Assembly: GCA_942159475.1 (NCBI GenBank)
Contig: OW804094.1
Location: 10,697,555-10,761,554, forward strand
Length of the DNA: 64,000 nucleotides
Reading direction: 5' to 3'
Origin: Sthenelais limicola
Taxonomy: Eukaryota > Annelida > Polychaeta > Phyllodocida > Sigalionidae
Shown here: in pieces, positions 51,601 to 56,024 of the stretch
Layout: the number at the start of each line of letters is the position of its first letter
How positions within the stretch are numbered: position 1 is the stretch's first letter
The notes under the pieces: generated by a model
The model's input: only the letters and a program-made list of their open reading frames with translations
Database searches by the model: none
Told to the model about the DNA's origin: nothing
Translations under genes and position numbers: made by a program

Positions 51601-52886
51601 TACATAATGTCCTTGCTGAATAAAAATCTTTAAATACAAATACAAAAGATTCATGAGCGAGATTGCTTCGCTTTTTATTTATCATAATATAAGTAAACGG
51701 AGTTCGCTTAAATGACCTGGTTGGTTCGTATTTGATAAACTCCAATTGATCTAATCAATGATATTATTATATATTTTATGTAATTACGTCATGTTTTTCT
51801 ACCGATTAAATGCTATTTGGAACCTTTATCTAGATGTACTATCCCCCTGTACTATCCAGGCATGATGCTCAGATAGAATAAAATATTTAAACAAACAAAG
51901 TTTATTGCATTGAGATACACCAGTGATGTATGTATATGAATACTAAATGCATCTAACCTGGTTATGCACTGTATACAATTAAATATGTCAACTCGGTAGA
52001 ATGTACCTGTATGTAGATCTGATTTGGGTACGCACCAAGTAACAGCTTGGTCTCCAATGTTTGTTTATACAGAGGGTCTAGAATATAATAGAAATTAACT
52101 TAATATACCCATGTCTTAATATTACTTCTTATATATATAGCACCCCCCATGGGGCAGGACTGGGGTTATAAGAGGCCATGCTTATGCCTTTAGCTTCACC
52201 GGCCCCATTACCCCAACCATGCAGTCAGCCCCCGCCCCCTTGGCTAAGTCAACCAACCTCACTTTCTTTAATATGATTGCAATGAAAACTTAACCTGCCA
52301 CTTGCCCTAATTGTAAATACACCACCCCTTAATGAGGGTGTTATACAGTGATAATAATACGCCAACAGATGTTATGCAGAGTTTAAAGATTATGTCTTTA
52401 ACTCTATAAAAGGGTTTTCATAAATTTGAGAACTGAATCTAACCGCAAATACACCATCTGAAGAAGCAGTAGTAGTAGGTAGTAGTGTCACAAAAACATA
52501 ATCTAATACACACAGGTTAAGTATACAGTGAAGTACCAGTCGATGTGATCGTTGCATAATTAAATCACAAAAGAGTTATAGGTGCAAGAGGATCAGGCTT
52601 ATTAAAATAAGTCAGATCAAAAATTCCGCACCAGCAACATTAACCGTTTCTTATTTGATTTGAAGTAACCGTAAGATTGCATGCTCTGCTGACTGGCCGG
52701 GTTGGCTGGCCCACCGACCCGCTAACACATCTTTTCCCCCTCAATCGTGATAATATAGAAAGTCCATCAACTCACCTCTGTTAATTCCGGCCGTTGTTCG
52801 ACTACCTGTTGTAATGTCTGGCTGTTGGAGAACGAAAATAAAGCTCCGAGCACCAAGGTAAAAGTCCATAGAGTTGTAGTAGCCAT
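15425..52886 (-). CDS. Gene A: GPI-anchored protein with four FAS1 domains (Fasciclin-1-like), 13 exons
   Basis: Spliced on the minus strand from exons 52886-52776, 30042-29859, 29247-29123, 26709-26546, 24524-24350, 23234-23042, 21853-21517, 20577-20403, 19566-19449, 18561-18414, 17447-17246, 16134-16026 and 15642-15425. Exon lengths add to 2259 nt, giving 752 residues plus a stop, with every border GT/AG and every phase compatible. Residues 1-22 form a signal peptide. FAS1 domains lie at about 24-194, 195-429, 430-576 and 577-725; each is split A/B/C over three exons, with the 'LFAP'-type first motif in exon A, the conserved His before the second motif in exon B, and 'NGxxHxxD' in exon C. 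The last 25 residues are hydrophobic after an S-G-T, fitting a GPI-anchor signal. Four FAS1 domains plus a lipid anchor is the layout of insect Fasciclin-1, a homophilic adhesion molecule; TGFBI and periostin share the domain count but carry an EMI domain, absent here. The function is inferred from the family. Confidence 0.85.
15728..15955. repeat. Dispersed repeat F7 (inverted partner at 21268-21505)
   Basis: TTTTATTCATTTAAGGCCAA, CCACCATGAATGTTTTTGGG and 'AACATGTCATATCTTTCCTT' occur here and, reversed, at 21268-21505 inside the same gene. A third, diverged copy starts near 62490. Confidence 0.7.
16026..16134 (-). CDS. Gene A exon 12: FAS1 domain 4, part B
   Basis: 109 nt, phase 0 to 1, acceptor GTTTCAG, donor AAG|GTAGGA. 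It encodes LFVRHAPVGEFYIEDSVV, with the conserved His, and on to NLYVLKEGQ. The next codon is split as G+AT, giving Asp at the join to exon 13. Confidence 0.88.
16958..17191. mobile_element. F2 MITE
   Basis: Both ends intact (TATGGGTCAGATTTTCAG and CTGGAAATCTGACCCATA). It lies about 54 nt past the donor of gene A exon 11. Confidence 0.8.
17246..17447 (-). CDS. Gene A exon 11: FAS1 domain 4, part A
   Basis: 202 nt, phase 2 to 0, acceptor ATTTTAG, donor TTT|GTAAGT. It encodes ALNDVMELLPEFVEGN and then ARTLFAPNDFAFNKM, a near-consensus first FAS1 motif. The N-terminal helix region is longer than in the other three domains, which accounts for the longer exon. Confidence 0.9.
17781..18018. mobile_element. 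F2 MITE
   Basis: Left end AGGGTCAGATTTTTTAGAAA, right end TTTTCTGAAAATCTGACCC; internal sequence as in the family. Confidence 0.7.
18414..18561 (-). CDS. Gene A exon 10: FAS1 domain 3, part C
   Basis: 148 nt, phase 1 to 2, acceptor TTTGCAG, donor CCT|GTAAGT. It encodes TYVEVDRIRATIVRADV, then CVKNGIIHYIDRLLGVPY, the closing FAS1 signature, and a helix ending IRTRDQL. Confidence 0.9.
19180..19378. mobile_element. Foldback element in gene A intron
   Basis: CCCTGCCCACACACAGCCGA at the left and the complement ending CTGTGTGTGGACAGGG at the right; the arms continue through CCCCCGATT / AATCGGGGG and AAATCCTAGGATTTC / GAAATGAGATCATAGGAT. Confidence 0.7.
19449..19566 (-). CDS. Gene A exon 9: FAS1 domain 3, part B
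   Basis: 118 nt, phase 0 to 1, acceptor GTTTCAG, donor ACG|GTAAGC. It encodes VLNLHVIEGKRSLAEL with the conserved His of the second FAS1 motif, then NNTRVRTLG and MQAHFTSDAY. A 95% identical, 5'-truncated copy of this exon and its donor sits on the opposite strand at 1580-1669. Confidence 0.9.
19970..20338. mobile_element. F1 MITE, rearranged
   Basis: Recognisable body and right end (ATCAATTTTGTGACTTGTGA), left end missing. A direct repeat 'TTTCCGGGTGGACGAAAATA' occurs twice in tandem near 20116-20157. A further F1 fragment lies at about 19620-19800. Confidence 0.6.
20403..20577 (-). CDS. Gene A exon 8: FAS1 domain 3, part A
   Basis: 175 nt, phase 2 to 0, acceptor TTTCAG, donor AAG|GTCAGT. 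It encodes KFRDHVLRSDDIVDKF and then MYTIFAPINSAFANI, a good first FAS1 motif, then an acidic helix ending ELRDK. No gene B counterpart is in the window; it would lie left of position 294. Confidence 0.9.
20600..20841. mobile_element. F2 MITE beside gene A exon 8 acceptor
   Basis: Left end AGGGTCAGGTTGTGAGAAAA, right end degraded to GGAAAGTTACCCTTAA. It begins about 25 nt upstream of the acceptor of exon 20403-20577, within the usual branch-point region. Confidence 0.65.
21268..21505. repeat. Dispersed repeat F7, reverse orientation
   Basis: Reverse complement of 15728-15955 over about 230 bp; it ends 12 nt below gene A exon 7 (21517), so the 5' end of that intron is repeat-derived. Confidence 0.7.
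21517..21853 (-). CDS. Gene A exon 7: FAS1 domain 2, part C, with Asn-rich insert
   Basis: 337 nt, phase 1 to 2, acceptor ATTTCAG, donor AAG|GTATTG. It starts LYVTNVCGMVKI, then carries a low-complexity insert of about 55 residues rich in Pro, Gly, Asp and Asn, including seven Asn in a row, then returns to FAS1 with LTVNNGVVHIVDGLMGYIYN. The gene B exon (294-492) is 199 nt and has only a short loop there. The insert is encoded largely by AAC/AAT repeats, so it probably grew from a microsatellite inside the domain. Confidence 0.9.
21909..22600. mobile_element. Two F1 fragments with an F2 fragment between
   Basis: F1 left part at about 21909-22125 (TGATGTGTTCTAGGAAAATG), F2 left part at about 22290-22410, F1 body at about 22430-22600. 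A 35-bp host segment ('GTGGTTACATTGAGAAGTTT') is also duplicated at about 21873 and 22131. Confidence 0.6.
22601..23005. mobile_element. F1 MITE near gene A exon 6 donor
   Basis: GTAATGTGTTTCAGGAAAAT to 'GACTTGTGACTCATTTTTTTAAAACACATGC', ending about 36 nt below exon 23042-23234. Confidence 0.7.
23042..23234 (-). CDS. Gene A exon 6: FAS1 domain 2, part B
   Basis: 193 nt, phase 0 to 1, acceptor TTTTCTTACAG, donor CAC|GTGAGT. It starts LLNRHII with the conserved His of the second FAS1 motif, then a Gly-rich loop (five Gly in a row), VKAVWHS, a helix and IKPVRIANT. The 'AVWHSxxL' block is shared with gene B exon 1350-1530. Degenerate copies of the acceptor side lie upstream at about 23.6 and 23.87 kb. 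Confidence 0.9.
23229..24170. repeat. Degenerate tandem repeats upstream of gene A exon 6
   Basis: Units built around TAGGCTCAAAGTTGAGAGA and 'CTTCAAACTGAGGGAAAGCC', about 50-60 bp each. At least six lie between 23.89 and 24.17 kb, with single units near 23.27 and 23.64 kb. A longer unit starting AACTGTAAGAAAAGAAGAAT recurs at about 23.23, 23.61 and 23.87 kb; on the minus strand that is the polypyrimidine tract and CAG of the exon 6 acceptor, so decoy acceptors exist. Confidence 0.7.
24350..24524 (-). CDS. Gene A exon 5: FAS1 domain 2, part A
   Basis: 175 nt, phase 2 to 0, acceptor GATTCTAG, donor GAT|GTAAGT. It encodes IFNELIDKVKYK, then YYVTAFVPSDESL, a variant of the first FAS1 motif (F-V-P-S/T-D), then a strongly charged helix rich in Lys, Arg, Asp and Glu. 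The gene B counterpart is 2434-2605 (VTVFVPTDRAL). Confidence 0.9.
24793..25030. mobile_element. F2 MITE in the duplicated intron segment
   Basis: TAGGGTGACATTTCCAGAAA to TTTTCTGAAAATCTTACCCT, more diverged than the 25218 copy, so probably an earlier insertion. Confidence 0.65.
25218..25458. mobile_element. F2 MITE, reference copy with TA duplication proven by an empty site
   Basis: 241 bp with terminal inverted repeats TGGGTCAGATTTCCAGAAAA at the left and the matching 'TTTTCTGAAAATCTGACCC' at the right, flanked by TA on both sides. The sister copy of the host segment at 24693-24694 has a single TA and no insert. This fixes both ends and points to a Tc1/mariner-type transposase acting in trans. 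No coding sequence. Confidence 0.85.
26115..26522. mobile_element. F1 MITE near gene A exon 4 donor
   Basis: TGATGTGTTTCAGGGAAATG to TTTTCCTGAAACGCATCAC, with TAT on both sides; ends 23 nt below exon 26546-26709. Confidence 0.8.
26546..26709 (-). CDS. Gene A exon 4: FAS1 domain 1, part C
   Basis: 164 nt, phase 0 to 2, acceptor TCTTACAG, donor TTC|GTAAGT. It encodes the conserved closing segment ANGAKV...DATNGRVHIIDSVL, the FAS1 'NGxxHxIDxVL' signature, then a linker helix to domain 2. The paralogous exon in gene B is 3132-3292. A MITE ends 23 nt past the donor. Confidence 0.9.
26781..27137. mobile_element. MITE with GGCC-A(n)-GGTGTGTTTCCGATTTA ends
   Basis: Left AGGCCAAAAAAAAGGTGTGT then TTCCGATTTA; right TAAATCGGAAACACACCTAT then T(n)GGCCT. 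About 30-bp inverted ends with GGG-rich tracts inside. Confidence 0.7.
28119..28440. mobile_element. F1 MITE, right part missing
   Basis: ATGATGTGTTACAGGAAAAT start with intact 'GAGTCACAAGTCGCAAAA'; fades near 28440 before an F2 copy. Confidence 0.6.
28460..28663. mobile_element. F2 MITE abutting an F1 MITE
   Basis: Begins TGGGTGATATTTCCAGAAAA and ends TTTTCTGGTGACCTGACCCA, six bases before an F1 copy at 28669. Confidence 0.65.
28669..29079. mobile_element. F1 MITE near gene A exon 3 donor
   Basis: TATGTGATGTGTTTTAAGAA to TTTTCCTGGAACACATCACA, both ends present; ends 43 nt below exon 29123-29247. Confidence 0.8.
29123..29247 (-). CDS. Gene A exon 3: FAS1 domain 1, part B
   Basis: 125 nt, phase 1 to 0, acceptor CACACAG, donor CGG|GTAAGT. 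It encodes PANPVTGRPYDAQDFLDR and on to VFLRSFNVGSER, the variable middle of the FAS1 fold before the last strands. It corresponds to gene B exon 4231-4352 (shared 'D/T-A/T-PK-x-F-R' core). A MITE ends 43 nt beyond its donor. Confidence 0.88.
29859..30042 (-). CDS. Gene A exon 2: FAS1 domain 1, part A
   Basis: 184 nt, phase 0 to 1. It encodes FWNFIRNAKITAVLG and then NTLFAPNNEAM, the classic first conserved FAS1 motif (H1), followed by a charged helix, and ends at LISFHI, the Phe-His that opens the second half. The acceptor is CCGTAG and the donor TTG|GTGAGT. The length equals gene B exon 5590-5773 exactly, and the two align residue by residue around 'FAPNN'. Confidence 0.9.
30090..30287. mobile_element. 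F4 foldback element
   Basis: AAGGGTGGTCTCCACTGGCT to the complementary GCCAGTGGAGACCACCCTTT. It starts about 47 nt upstream of the gene A exon 2 acceptor. Confidence 0.8.
31142..31290. mobile_element. Foldback element with AACTCCACTAGAGGGAAAA ends
   Basis: GGAACTCCACTAGAGGGAAA at the left, TTTCTCTCTAGTGGAGTCGCC at the right. A related, larger copy with extra sequence lies at about 14511-14831. Confidence 0.65.
32352..32690. repeat. Minisatellite, 17-bp unit, about 20 copies
   Basis: CTCGCCTAGGACATTCA repeated in tandem, with variants CCCGCC, AACCAACC and GGGCATT. It follows a run of 17 C. CCTAGG makes each unit partly palindromic. Confidence 0.9.
33136..33370. mobile_element. F2 MITE
   Basis: GGGGTCAGGTCGACTGAAAA to TTTTCTGGCGATCTGACCCA. 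In gene A intron 1. Confidence 0.7.
33538..33720. repeat. (GTGA)n with an 85-bp tandem duplication
   Basis: GTGAGTGAGTGAGTGAGTG followed by 'GGTTGCTTTACGCCCTTATC' and 'AACACATTGAAGGTTGTATC'; the block through GAGAGCTGAGAGGGAGGCA is repeated once. The arrangement resembles molluscan interspersed repeats as I recall them. Confidence 0.65.
34858..35230. mobile_element. F1 MITE, left end degraded
   Basis: Body and right end visible (CAATTCTGCGACGTGTAACT, then ACACATCAT). Confidence 0.6.
35292..35759. mobile_element. Two F2 MITEs head to tail
   Basis: One copy spans about 35292-35520 and a second 35522-35759 (TGGGTCAGATTTTCGGAAAA to CTGAAAATCTGACCCC). The two have opposite internal orientation. 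Confidence 0.65.
36670..36815. repeat. Degenerate TACAGTAC repeat
   Basis: Irregular iteration of ACAGTACCA and ACAGTACAA over about 140 bp. Confidence 0.7.
37117..37775. mobile_element. Two F2 MITEs around a duplicated 60-bp host segment
   Basis: F2 copies at about 37117-37351 and 37552-37775. The host sequence beside the first ('GCAATAAGTAGTTCATGATG' and 'ATACACATAAAACCACTACA', near 37030-37090) recurs after it at about 37357-37420, so a local duplication accompanies the insertion. Confidence 0.55.
39160..39700. mobile_element. F1 fragment split by a 281-bp 'CTTGCCC' element
   Basis: F1 body resumes on both sides of the insert at 39360-39640 ('GCATGGATATACATTTGAGA' before, 'TATTCATATAACTAGAAGCG' after). 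Confidence 0.6.
39360..39640. mobile_element. MITE with CAGGGCTCGAA ends and repeated CTTGCCC/GGGCAAG boxes
   Basis: Termini CAGGGCTCGAA and TTCGAGCCCTG are perfect inverted repeats. Inside are several CACTTGCCC and GGGCAAGT boxes in both orientations. One plus-strand frame is open across it (39329-39655). A related but more diverged element (GTGGTCGAAAT...; GGTTGCCC boxes) lies at about 55642-55752. Confidence 0.7.
39825..40072. mobile_element. F2 MITE
   Basis: TGAGGGTCAGATTTTCATAA to CATTTTCTAAAGGTTTCACC; moderately degraded. Confidence 0.6.
40124..40535. mobile_element. F1 MITE
   Basis: GCGATGTTTTACAAGAAAAT to CATTTTCCTTTAACACATCA; near full length. Confidence 0.7.
40557..40962. mobile_element. 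F1 MITE
   Basis: ATCTGATGTTTTACAGGAAA to TGACTCATTTTCCTGAAATG; only 22 bp from the previous copy and in the same orientation. Confidence 0.7.
41004..41220. mobile_element. F2 MITE
   Basis: TGGGTCAGATTTTCAGAAAA to TTTTCTGAAAATCTGACCCA. Both ends intact, slightly short interior. Confidence 0.75.
41995..42352. mobile_element. F2 MITE carrying a 103-bp insertion
   Basis: F2 ends at both sides, but the middle is interrupted at 42133-42235 by unrelated sequence flanked by a perfect 14-bp direct repeat. Confidence 0.75.
42133..42235. mobile_element. 103-bp insertion with 14-bp target-site duplication inside an F2 MITE
   Basis: CAATACCAAATATA occurs at 42119-42132 and again at 42236-42249, exactly flanking the insert. 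The duplicated bases are part of the F2 consensus, so they are host sequence copied at insertion. A 14-bp duplication is typical of LINE-type retroposition; the insert has no poly(A) and I do not recognise it. Confidence 0.7.
42533..42772. mobile_element. F2 MITE
   Basis: CTGGTCAGATTGTCAGAAAA to TTTCTGAAAATCTGACCCAT; well preserved. Confidence 0.7.
43414..43752. mobile_element. F5 element, full length
   Basis: CAATAGGGGATTTGCATAGC to CCCATGCAACTCCCCTATT. It follows a 350-bp pyrimidine-rich tract (43050-43410). Confidence 0.7.
43986..44202. mobile_element. MITE with TACCGTAAAC / GTTTACAGTA ends
   Basis: Terminal inverted repeats and GCGCGAAAATGAATAGTTTA-type blocks at the right match at the left as 'CATATAAATGTTTGCGCAG'. 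No coding sequence. Confidence 0.6.
44317..44557. mobile_element. F2 MITE
   Basis: TGGGTCAGGTCGCCTGAAAG to CATTTTCTGGCGATTTTAGC; degraded right end. Confidence 0.65.
45570..45810. mobile_element. F1 MITE with large internal deletion
   Basis: AGTATGTTGCAGGAAAATGA start; lacks about 120 bp of the body and the right end. Confidence 0.55.
46171..46234. repeat. Single copy of the 48.16-kb repeat unit with a palindromic end
   Basis: AAGTCCTATACAGGTATGTA through CACAGTAGTACACCCACT matches the 75-bp unit, then ends CTACCCGACGGGCA. The 48.1-kb array begins with the complement (TGCCCGTCGGGTAG), so both look like parts of one inverted-repeat element. Confidence 0.65.
48143..48480. repeat. 75-bp tandem repeat, four units plus a partial, open in both directions
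   Basis: Units start at 48156, 48231, 48306 and 48381, with a partial at 48456 (exact 75-nt spacing, almost no divergence). Because 75 is a multiple of three, one frame on each strand stays open through the array (48109-48555 plus, 48087-48494 minus). These are repeat-made frames, not supported genes. The left border is TGCCCGTCGGGTAG. Confidence 0.9.
48640..49025. repeat. Minisatellite, about 20-21-bp unit, about 18 copies
   Basis: AAAGGACTTATTTCCTTACT and variants (AAAGGACTAATTTCC, AAAGGACTCCTTTCC) in tandem. Confidence 0.9.
49253..49493. mobile_element. F2 MITE
   Basis: Starts near GAAATCGCCAGAAAATGTAC and ends TTTTCTGAAACTTTGACCCA. Confidence 0.6.
49963..50171. mobile_element. F2 MITE
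   Basis: TATGGGTCAGATTTTCAGAA to TTTTCTCAAAATCTGACACA, with a short internal deletion. Confidence 0.65.
50221..50551. mobile_element. F1 MITE with internal deletion
   Basis: TATGTGTTACAGGAAAATGA to GTTTTCCTAAAACGGATCAC, both ends present, body shortened near 50400. Confidence 0.65.
51093..51197. ncRNA. Cloverleaf-like inverted-repeat structure, function unknown
   Basis: Outer perfect 11-bp stem ACACTCTGTTT (51093-51103) with AAACAGAGTGT (51187-51197). Second stem 51110-51118 with 51172-51180 (eight pairs on the plus strand, nine with a G-U on the minus strand). Two inner hairpins: GCCCGC/GCGGGC at 51130-51147 and ACCC/GGGT at 51156-51167. It could be a small MITE or a structured RNA; no tRNA identity. 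Confidence 0.4.
52776..52886 (-). CDS. Gene A exon 1: start codon, signal peptide, start of FAS1 domain 1
   Basis: 37 codons. The ATG sits in a good context (CAACATGG). MATTTLWTFTLVLGALFSFS is a clear signal peptide, with likely cleavage after the following N-S. The mature N-terminus continues TLQQVVEQRPELTE, the usual opening helix of a FAS1 domain. The donor GAG|GTGAGT leaves phase 0, which matches the phase-0 acceptor of exon 2 22.7 kb away; the join TLQQVVEQRPELTE + FWNFIR reads as an intact FAS1 start. Confidence 0.85.
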
Positions 52887-53465
52887 GTTGCTTGTTGTTA
52901 CCTCCCACACCTCTCTGAGTCTCTACACAGGTAAAAATCCCTCTCTCCCAGTCAGTCACCTACTAGTGGTGTTGTCCCCAAATCAGTCAACCCGCTCGCG
53001 GAATTTGAACAGTACCCAGTAGAGGAGAGAGAGTCACGCTGAAGCCTCGACTCCCATTTACCAGTAGCACACGCTGACGTTCTCGTTTAAGTTCTCGTTG
53101 CTTTCACGTAGTTGACCTAGTTAGGGAATCCCTGTGGTCACTCATGCGGAACTGTGTGTGACCTAGTTACCTGAGGCCTACCTACCTGTTCCCACACCTG
53201 AGATGTTAAATGGGTATGTTATTAGGGAAGGTGTATGGATTGGTTTTCTTGCAAGGAGGTTGATTGATGTGTTGTACTCTAAAGGTGGATACTGGAGGAG
53301 GTGCGTCGTGGTATAGATGACACAGAGCCTGGGGTTTTCCTACACTGGAGGTAGCACACCTGTCTGTTTACCTGGCCGTTGATCTGATTGGTTGAGAGGT
53401 TATGTAGGTCAGGATGTAACTGGGTCATATTGTTGGTGTAAACATGAGGAGTGAAGGCTGGAGCA
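52887..53465 (-). promoter_or_regulatory. Presumed 5'UTR and promoter side of gene A
   Basis: No transcription start can be fixed by eye and no convincing TATA box was found at a useful distance. Immediately upstream of the ATG the minus strand is moderately GC-rich, with pyrimidine and GAGA-like tracts. A short upstream reading frame of seven codons (53057-53034) ends before the main start and would be in the leader if transcription begins beyond it. A long polypurine/polypyrimidine tract starts about 0.6 kb upstream. Confidence 0.4.
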
Positions 53466-53692
53466 GTCTCCCACCTGGAGAAGGAGGAGGAGGAGGAGAG
53501 GGAGGAGGAAGAGGGAAGAGGAGGAGGAGAGGGAGGAGAAGGAGGAGGAGGAAGAGGGAAGAGGAGGAGAGGGAGGAGAAGGAGGAGGAGAGGGAGGAGA
53601 AGGAGGAGGAGAGGGAGGAAGAGGAGAGGGAGCAGGAGGAGAAGGAGAAGGAGGAGGAGGAAGAGGGAAGAGGAGGAGGAGGAGGAGGGGGA
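53465..53692. repeat. Polypurine tract (GGA/GAA-rich), about 230 bp
   Basis: Almost uninterrupted G and A on the plus strand, mainly GGAGGA and GAAGAGGG. It lies 0.58-0.81 kb upstream of the gene A start codon, so the gene A sense strand is polypyrimidine. Apparent reading frames in it are composition artefacts. Confidence 0.9.
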
Positions 53693-53715
53693 GTCATCTT
53701 ATACCATTATTCCTG

Positions 53716-54000
53716 ATGTCCGGGGTCGATTTGTCGTGCTAAGGATGAGCATTTATCCCTAATTGTCCCCAAATCCCATGTCGATTTGTTGATCATAAGA
53801 AATGGCTATATGTCAGTTTGTCGATTTTAGGCATCAGGACCCCTTATAATGTCGATTTGTCTCGCTAAGGATGAGCATTTGTCCCTTGTCTCCAGAATCC
53901 CATGTTGATTTGTTCCTCTAAGAAAGGGCCTTAATTATCTATGTCGTTTGTCGATCATAAGAAATGGCTTTGGCGATTTAGGCATCAGGACCCCTTCCAT
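53716..54000. repeat. Imperfect tandem duplication
   Basis: GTCGATTTGTC, CTAAGGATGAGCATTT, 'GATCATAAGAAATGGCT' and GGCATCAGGACCCCTT each occur twice in order, with unit lengths of about 126 and 150 bp. Confidence 0.7.
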
Positions 54001-54052
54001 TCACCTTGTACAGCCTCTATACGATTGGGGAAAGCCTTTGCCCTGCTCATTT

Positions 54053-54449
54053 GTGATGTGTTTCAGGAAAATGAGTCATAAGTCACAAAAATAGATTTTG
54101 AGGTATCATTATATTTGAAAAGATGAGATCAAGCCGATTCTAATGGTAGTAAATAGTCTATAAGTATTTCTAGATTTTAAGTTTGATATTTTCATTTTTG
54201 AAAAAACAAAATCCAATATTTCTCGGGGGCAATAAACAGTAAAGTAACTAAATATAATCCATAGGAAGGTCTTCAAAACGCAAAAACATATCTAATACAA
54301 TGTCTCGAAATTTGGTACATAGATTCATATGTCTATAAGTGCTAAACCCCCTAAAAATAAGAATATTCCTACTAAGAGAACTTGTAAATAAATCACTTTG
54401 AAAAATATCAATTTAGCGACTTGTGACTCATTGTCCTGAAACAGATCAT
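54053..54449. mobile_element. F1 MITE
   Basis: GTGATGTGTTTCAGGAAAAT to ATTGTCCTGAAACAGATCAT; near full length. Confidence 0.75.
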
Positions 54450-54779
54450 CTTACACATTAAGGGTTTGTTAACCCGAAACCTCTTCATCATATTCACTGT
54501 CCCTAAAGAAGTCCACCCTACAGGGTGAAATATTGGACCGATTAGAAAAATAAAAATGAAAAAAAAAACGAAGATGACCACGTGAGTGATTTTCTGCCTC
54601 CAGAGATTTATAATCTATATGATTTCTGCCCACCAGAACGTTTTTATACACTTTTATTGGCCACAATGTTAAGCATATTAGACTTACAATTGTTCTGGTC
54701 ATATGCCAGCGTCCTTTCTCACATAGTTTTACCAGAGCTATTCATATATATAATGGCCATGTGGTAACGAAATGTATTT

Positions 54780-55107
54780 GTGATCCCTTTTAGGAAAGTC
54801 GCAAAATATGTATTTTGAGATACCATCATATTTGAAAGGAGGAGATCAAGCCGATTCCAATGATAGTAAACACTAATAACCTCATAAGTATTTCTATCTT
54901 TATGTTTGATATTTTTATTTTTGAAAAAATAGTTTGCAATCTTTCTGGATGAGTAATTACTAGTAAAGTAACTAAATTATACTCCATACAAAGGCCTTCA
55001 AAACGCAACGATATATTTAATACAATGAAAAATCAGAGCATTTAATTAAAGAGATCTTGTAGATATCAATTTTGCGACGTGTGACTCATTTTCCTGGAAC
55101 ACAGCAC
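54780..55107. mobile_element. F1 MITE, shortened
   Basis: GTGATCCCTTTTAGGAAAGT to CATTTTCCTGGAACACAGCA. Confidence 0.65.
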
Positions 55108-55807
55108 AAATATATTCCCAGTCTAAATTATTTATCTATTTGCTGCCGTTATGTATTGGGGGTAGCCTCCAGCCGCATTGATCTATAATCCCATAAGCCT
55201 CATGCATTAGTGTTTATTTACCCTAAATAAGTGTACACACAGTCGGTTATTCCTTTAACGTTTTATACTATAGGGGAGTCCTGTGTTACTGGTGGCGGCG
55301 CCATCGGCGCTAAACAAACTACGGTGCGCGGCCATCCCGCGGCCATTGGGGGACATGAGTCAATACACACAACAGTGTTATAGCATTGCGAGAGTTTGGC
55401 TTTGAGTGTTACTTATGAAGATTGAAGAAAAACTCAAAAGTACATGAAATATTTGTTTTACATAAACGAAATCTTTCAGGCATATAGACATAGCTATAAG
55501 CTTGATTATAATTAACTTTAACTGGCATTATACCCTGTTAATATTTGTTTTTTAGCCAGTCTCTCTGTTAGTATCAGAATATGTTTGGAGCAAGAGGATT
55601 TCGCTCTGTTTATGAAATCGTATCAAGTCATGTATACACAGTGGTCGAAATAAGGAATACCATAAAAATAGATTGCCCCACCAGGCAAGCTACTGACAAA
55701 ATCAGGTTGCCCGCCAGAATTTCTGGTTGCCCTGAGAAATTTTCCAGTTTAATTCCCATATATATATATTATATTAGATCAGAGAATAGTCGAAAAATTG
55801 AAGAGTG

Positions 55808-55935
55808 AAAAAAAGTATATACACAGAACGAGTTTATTTCGACTTCATTGTATCATGCGGCGACTACGATGAAGTCGAAATAATATTCTGTGTATATACT
55901 TTTCTGTGTATATACTGTGTATATACTTTTTAACA
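55808..55935. repeat. Hairpin with repeated CTGTGTATATACTTTT
   Basis: AAAAAGTATATACACAGAA and TTTATTTCGACTTCA on the left pair with TGAAGTCGAAATAA and TTCTGTGTATATACTTTT on the right; the terminal motif is then repeated twice more. Confidence 0.7.
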
Positions 55936-56024
55936 GCCATGATGATGCAATTAAATGTGTAAGATATGATTATCATTTAACAATTTCTATCAACTACTAC
56001 TGTACTTGTTTAATAACGTAATTC

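Larger units (their letters stand above)
30043..52775 (-). other. Gene A intron 1 (22.7 kb)
   Basis: Bounded by the exon 1 donor (GTGAGT) and exon 2 acceptor (CCGTAG). Filled with F1, F2, F4 and F5 copies, three minisatellites (32.35, 48.16 and 48.64 kb), a 350-bp pyrimidine tract (43.05 kb) and a (GTGA)n-linked 85-bp duplication (33.54-33.72 kb). Regions 30.3-31.1, 45.8-47.6 and 51.2-52.7 kb show nothing I can name. Two exon-like pieces inside were considered and not accepted. Confidence 0.7.

Noticed and set aside
52007..52077. Exon-like piece on the minus strand (TTCTAG acceptor, CAG|GTACAT donor) with open frame PLYKQTLETKLLLGAYPNQI in gene A intron 1.
   Set aside because: Its best frame needs one leftover base from the previous exon, but exon 1 ends in phase 0. 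Exon 1 joins perfectly to 30042-29859, so it is not needed.
53444..53762. Glu/Arg/Gly-rich and Pro/Ser/Leu-rich frames of about 90-100 codons.
   Set aside because: They arise from the GGA/GAA purine tract and have no domain or splice context.
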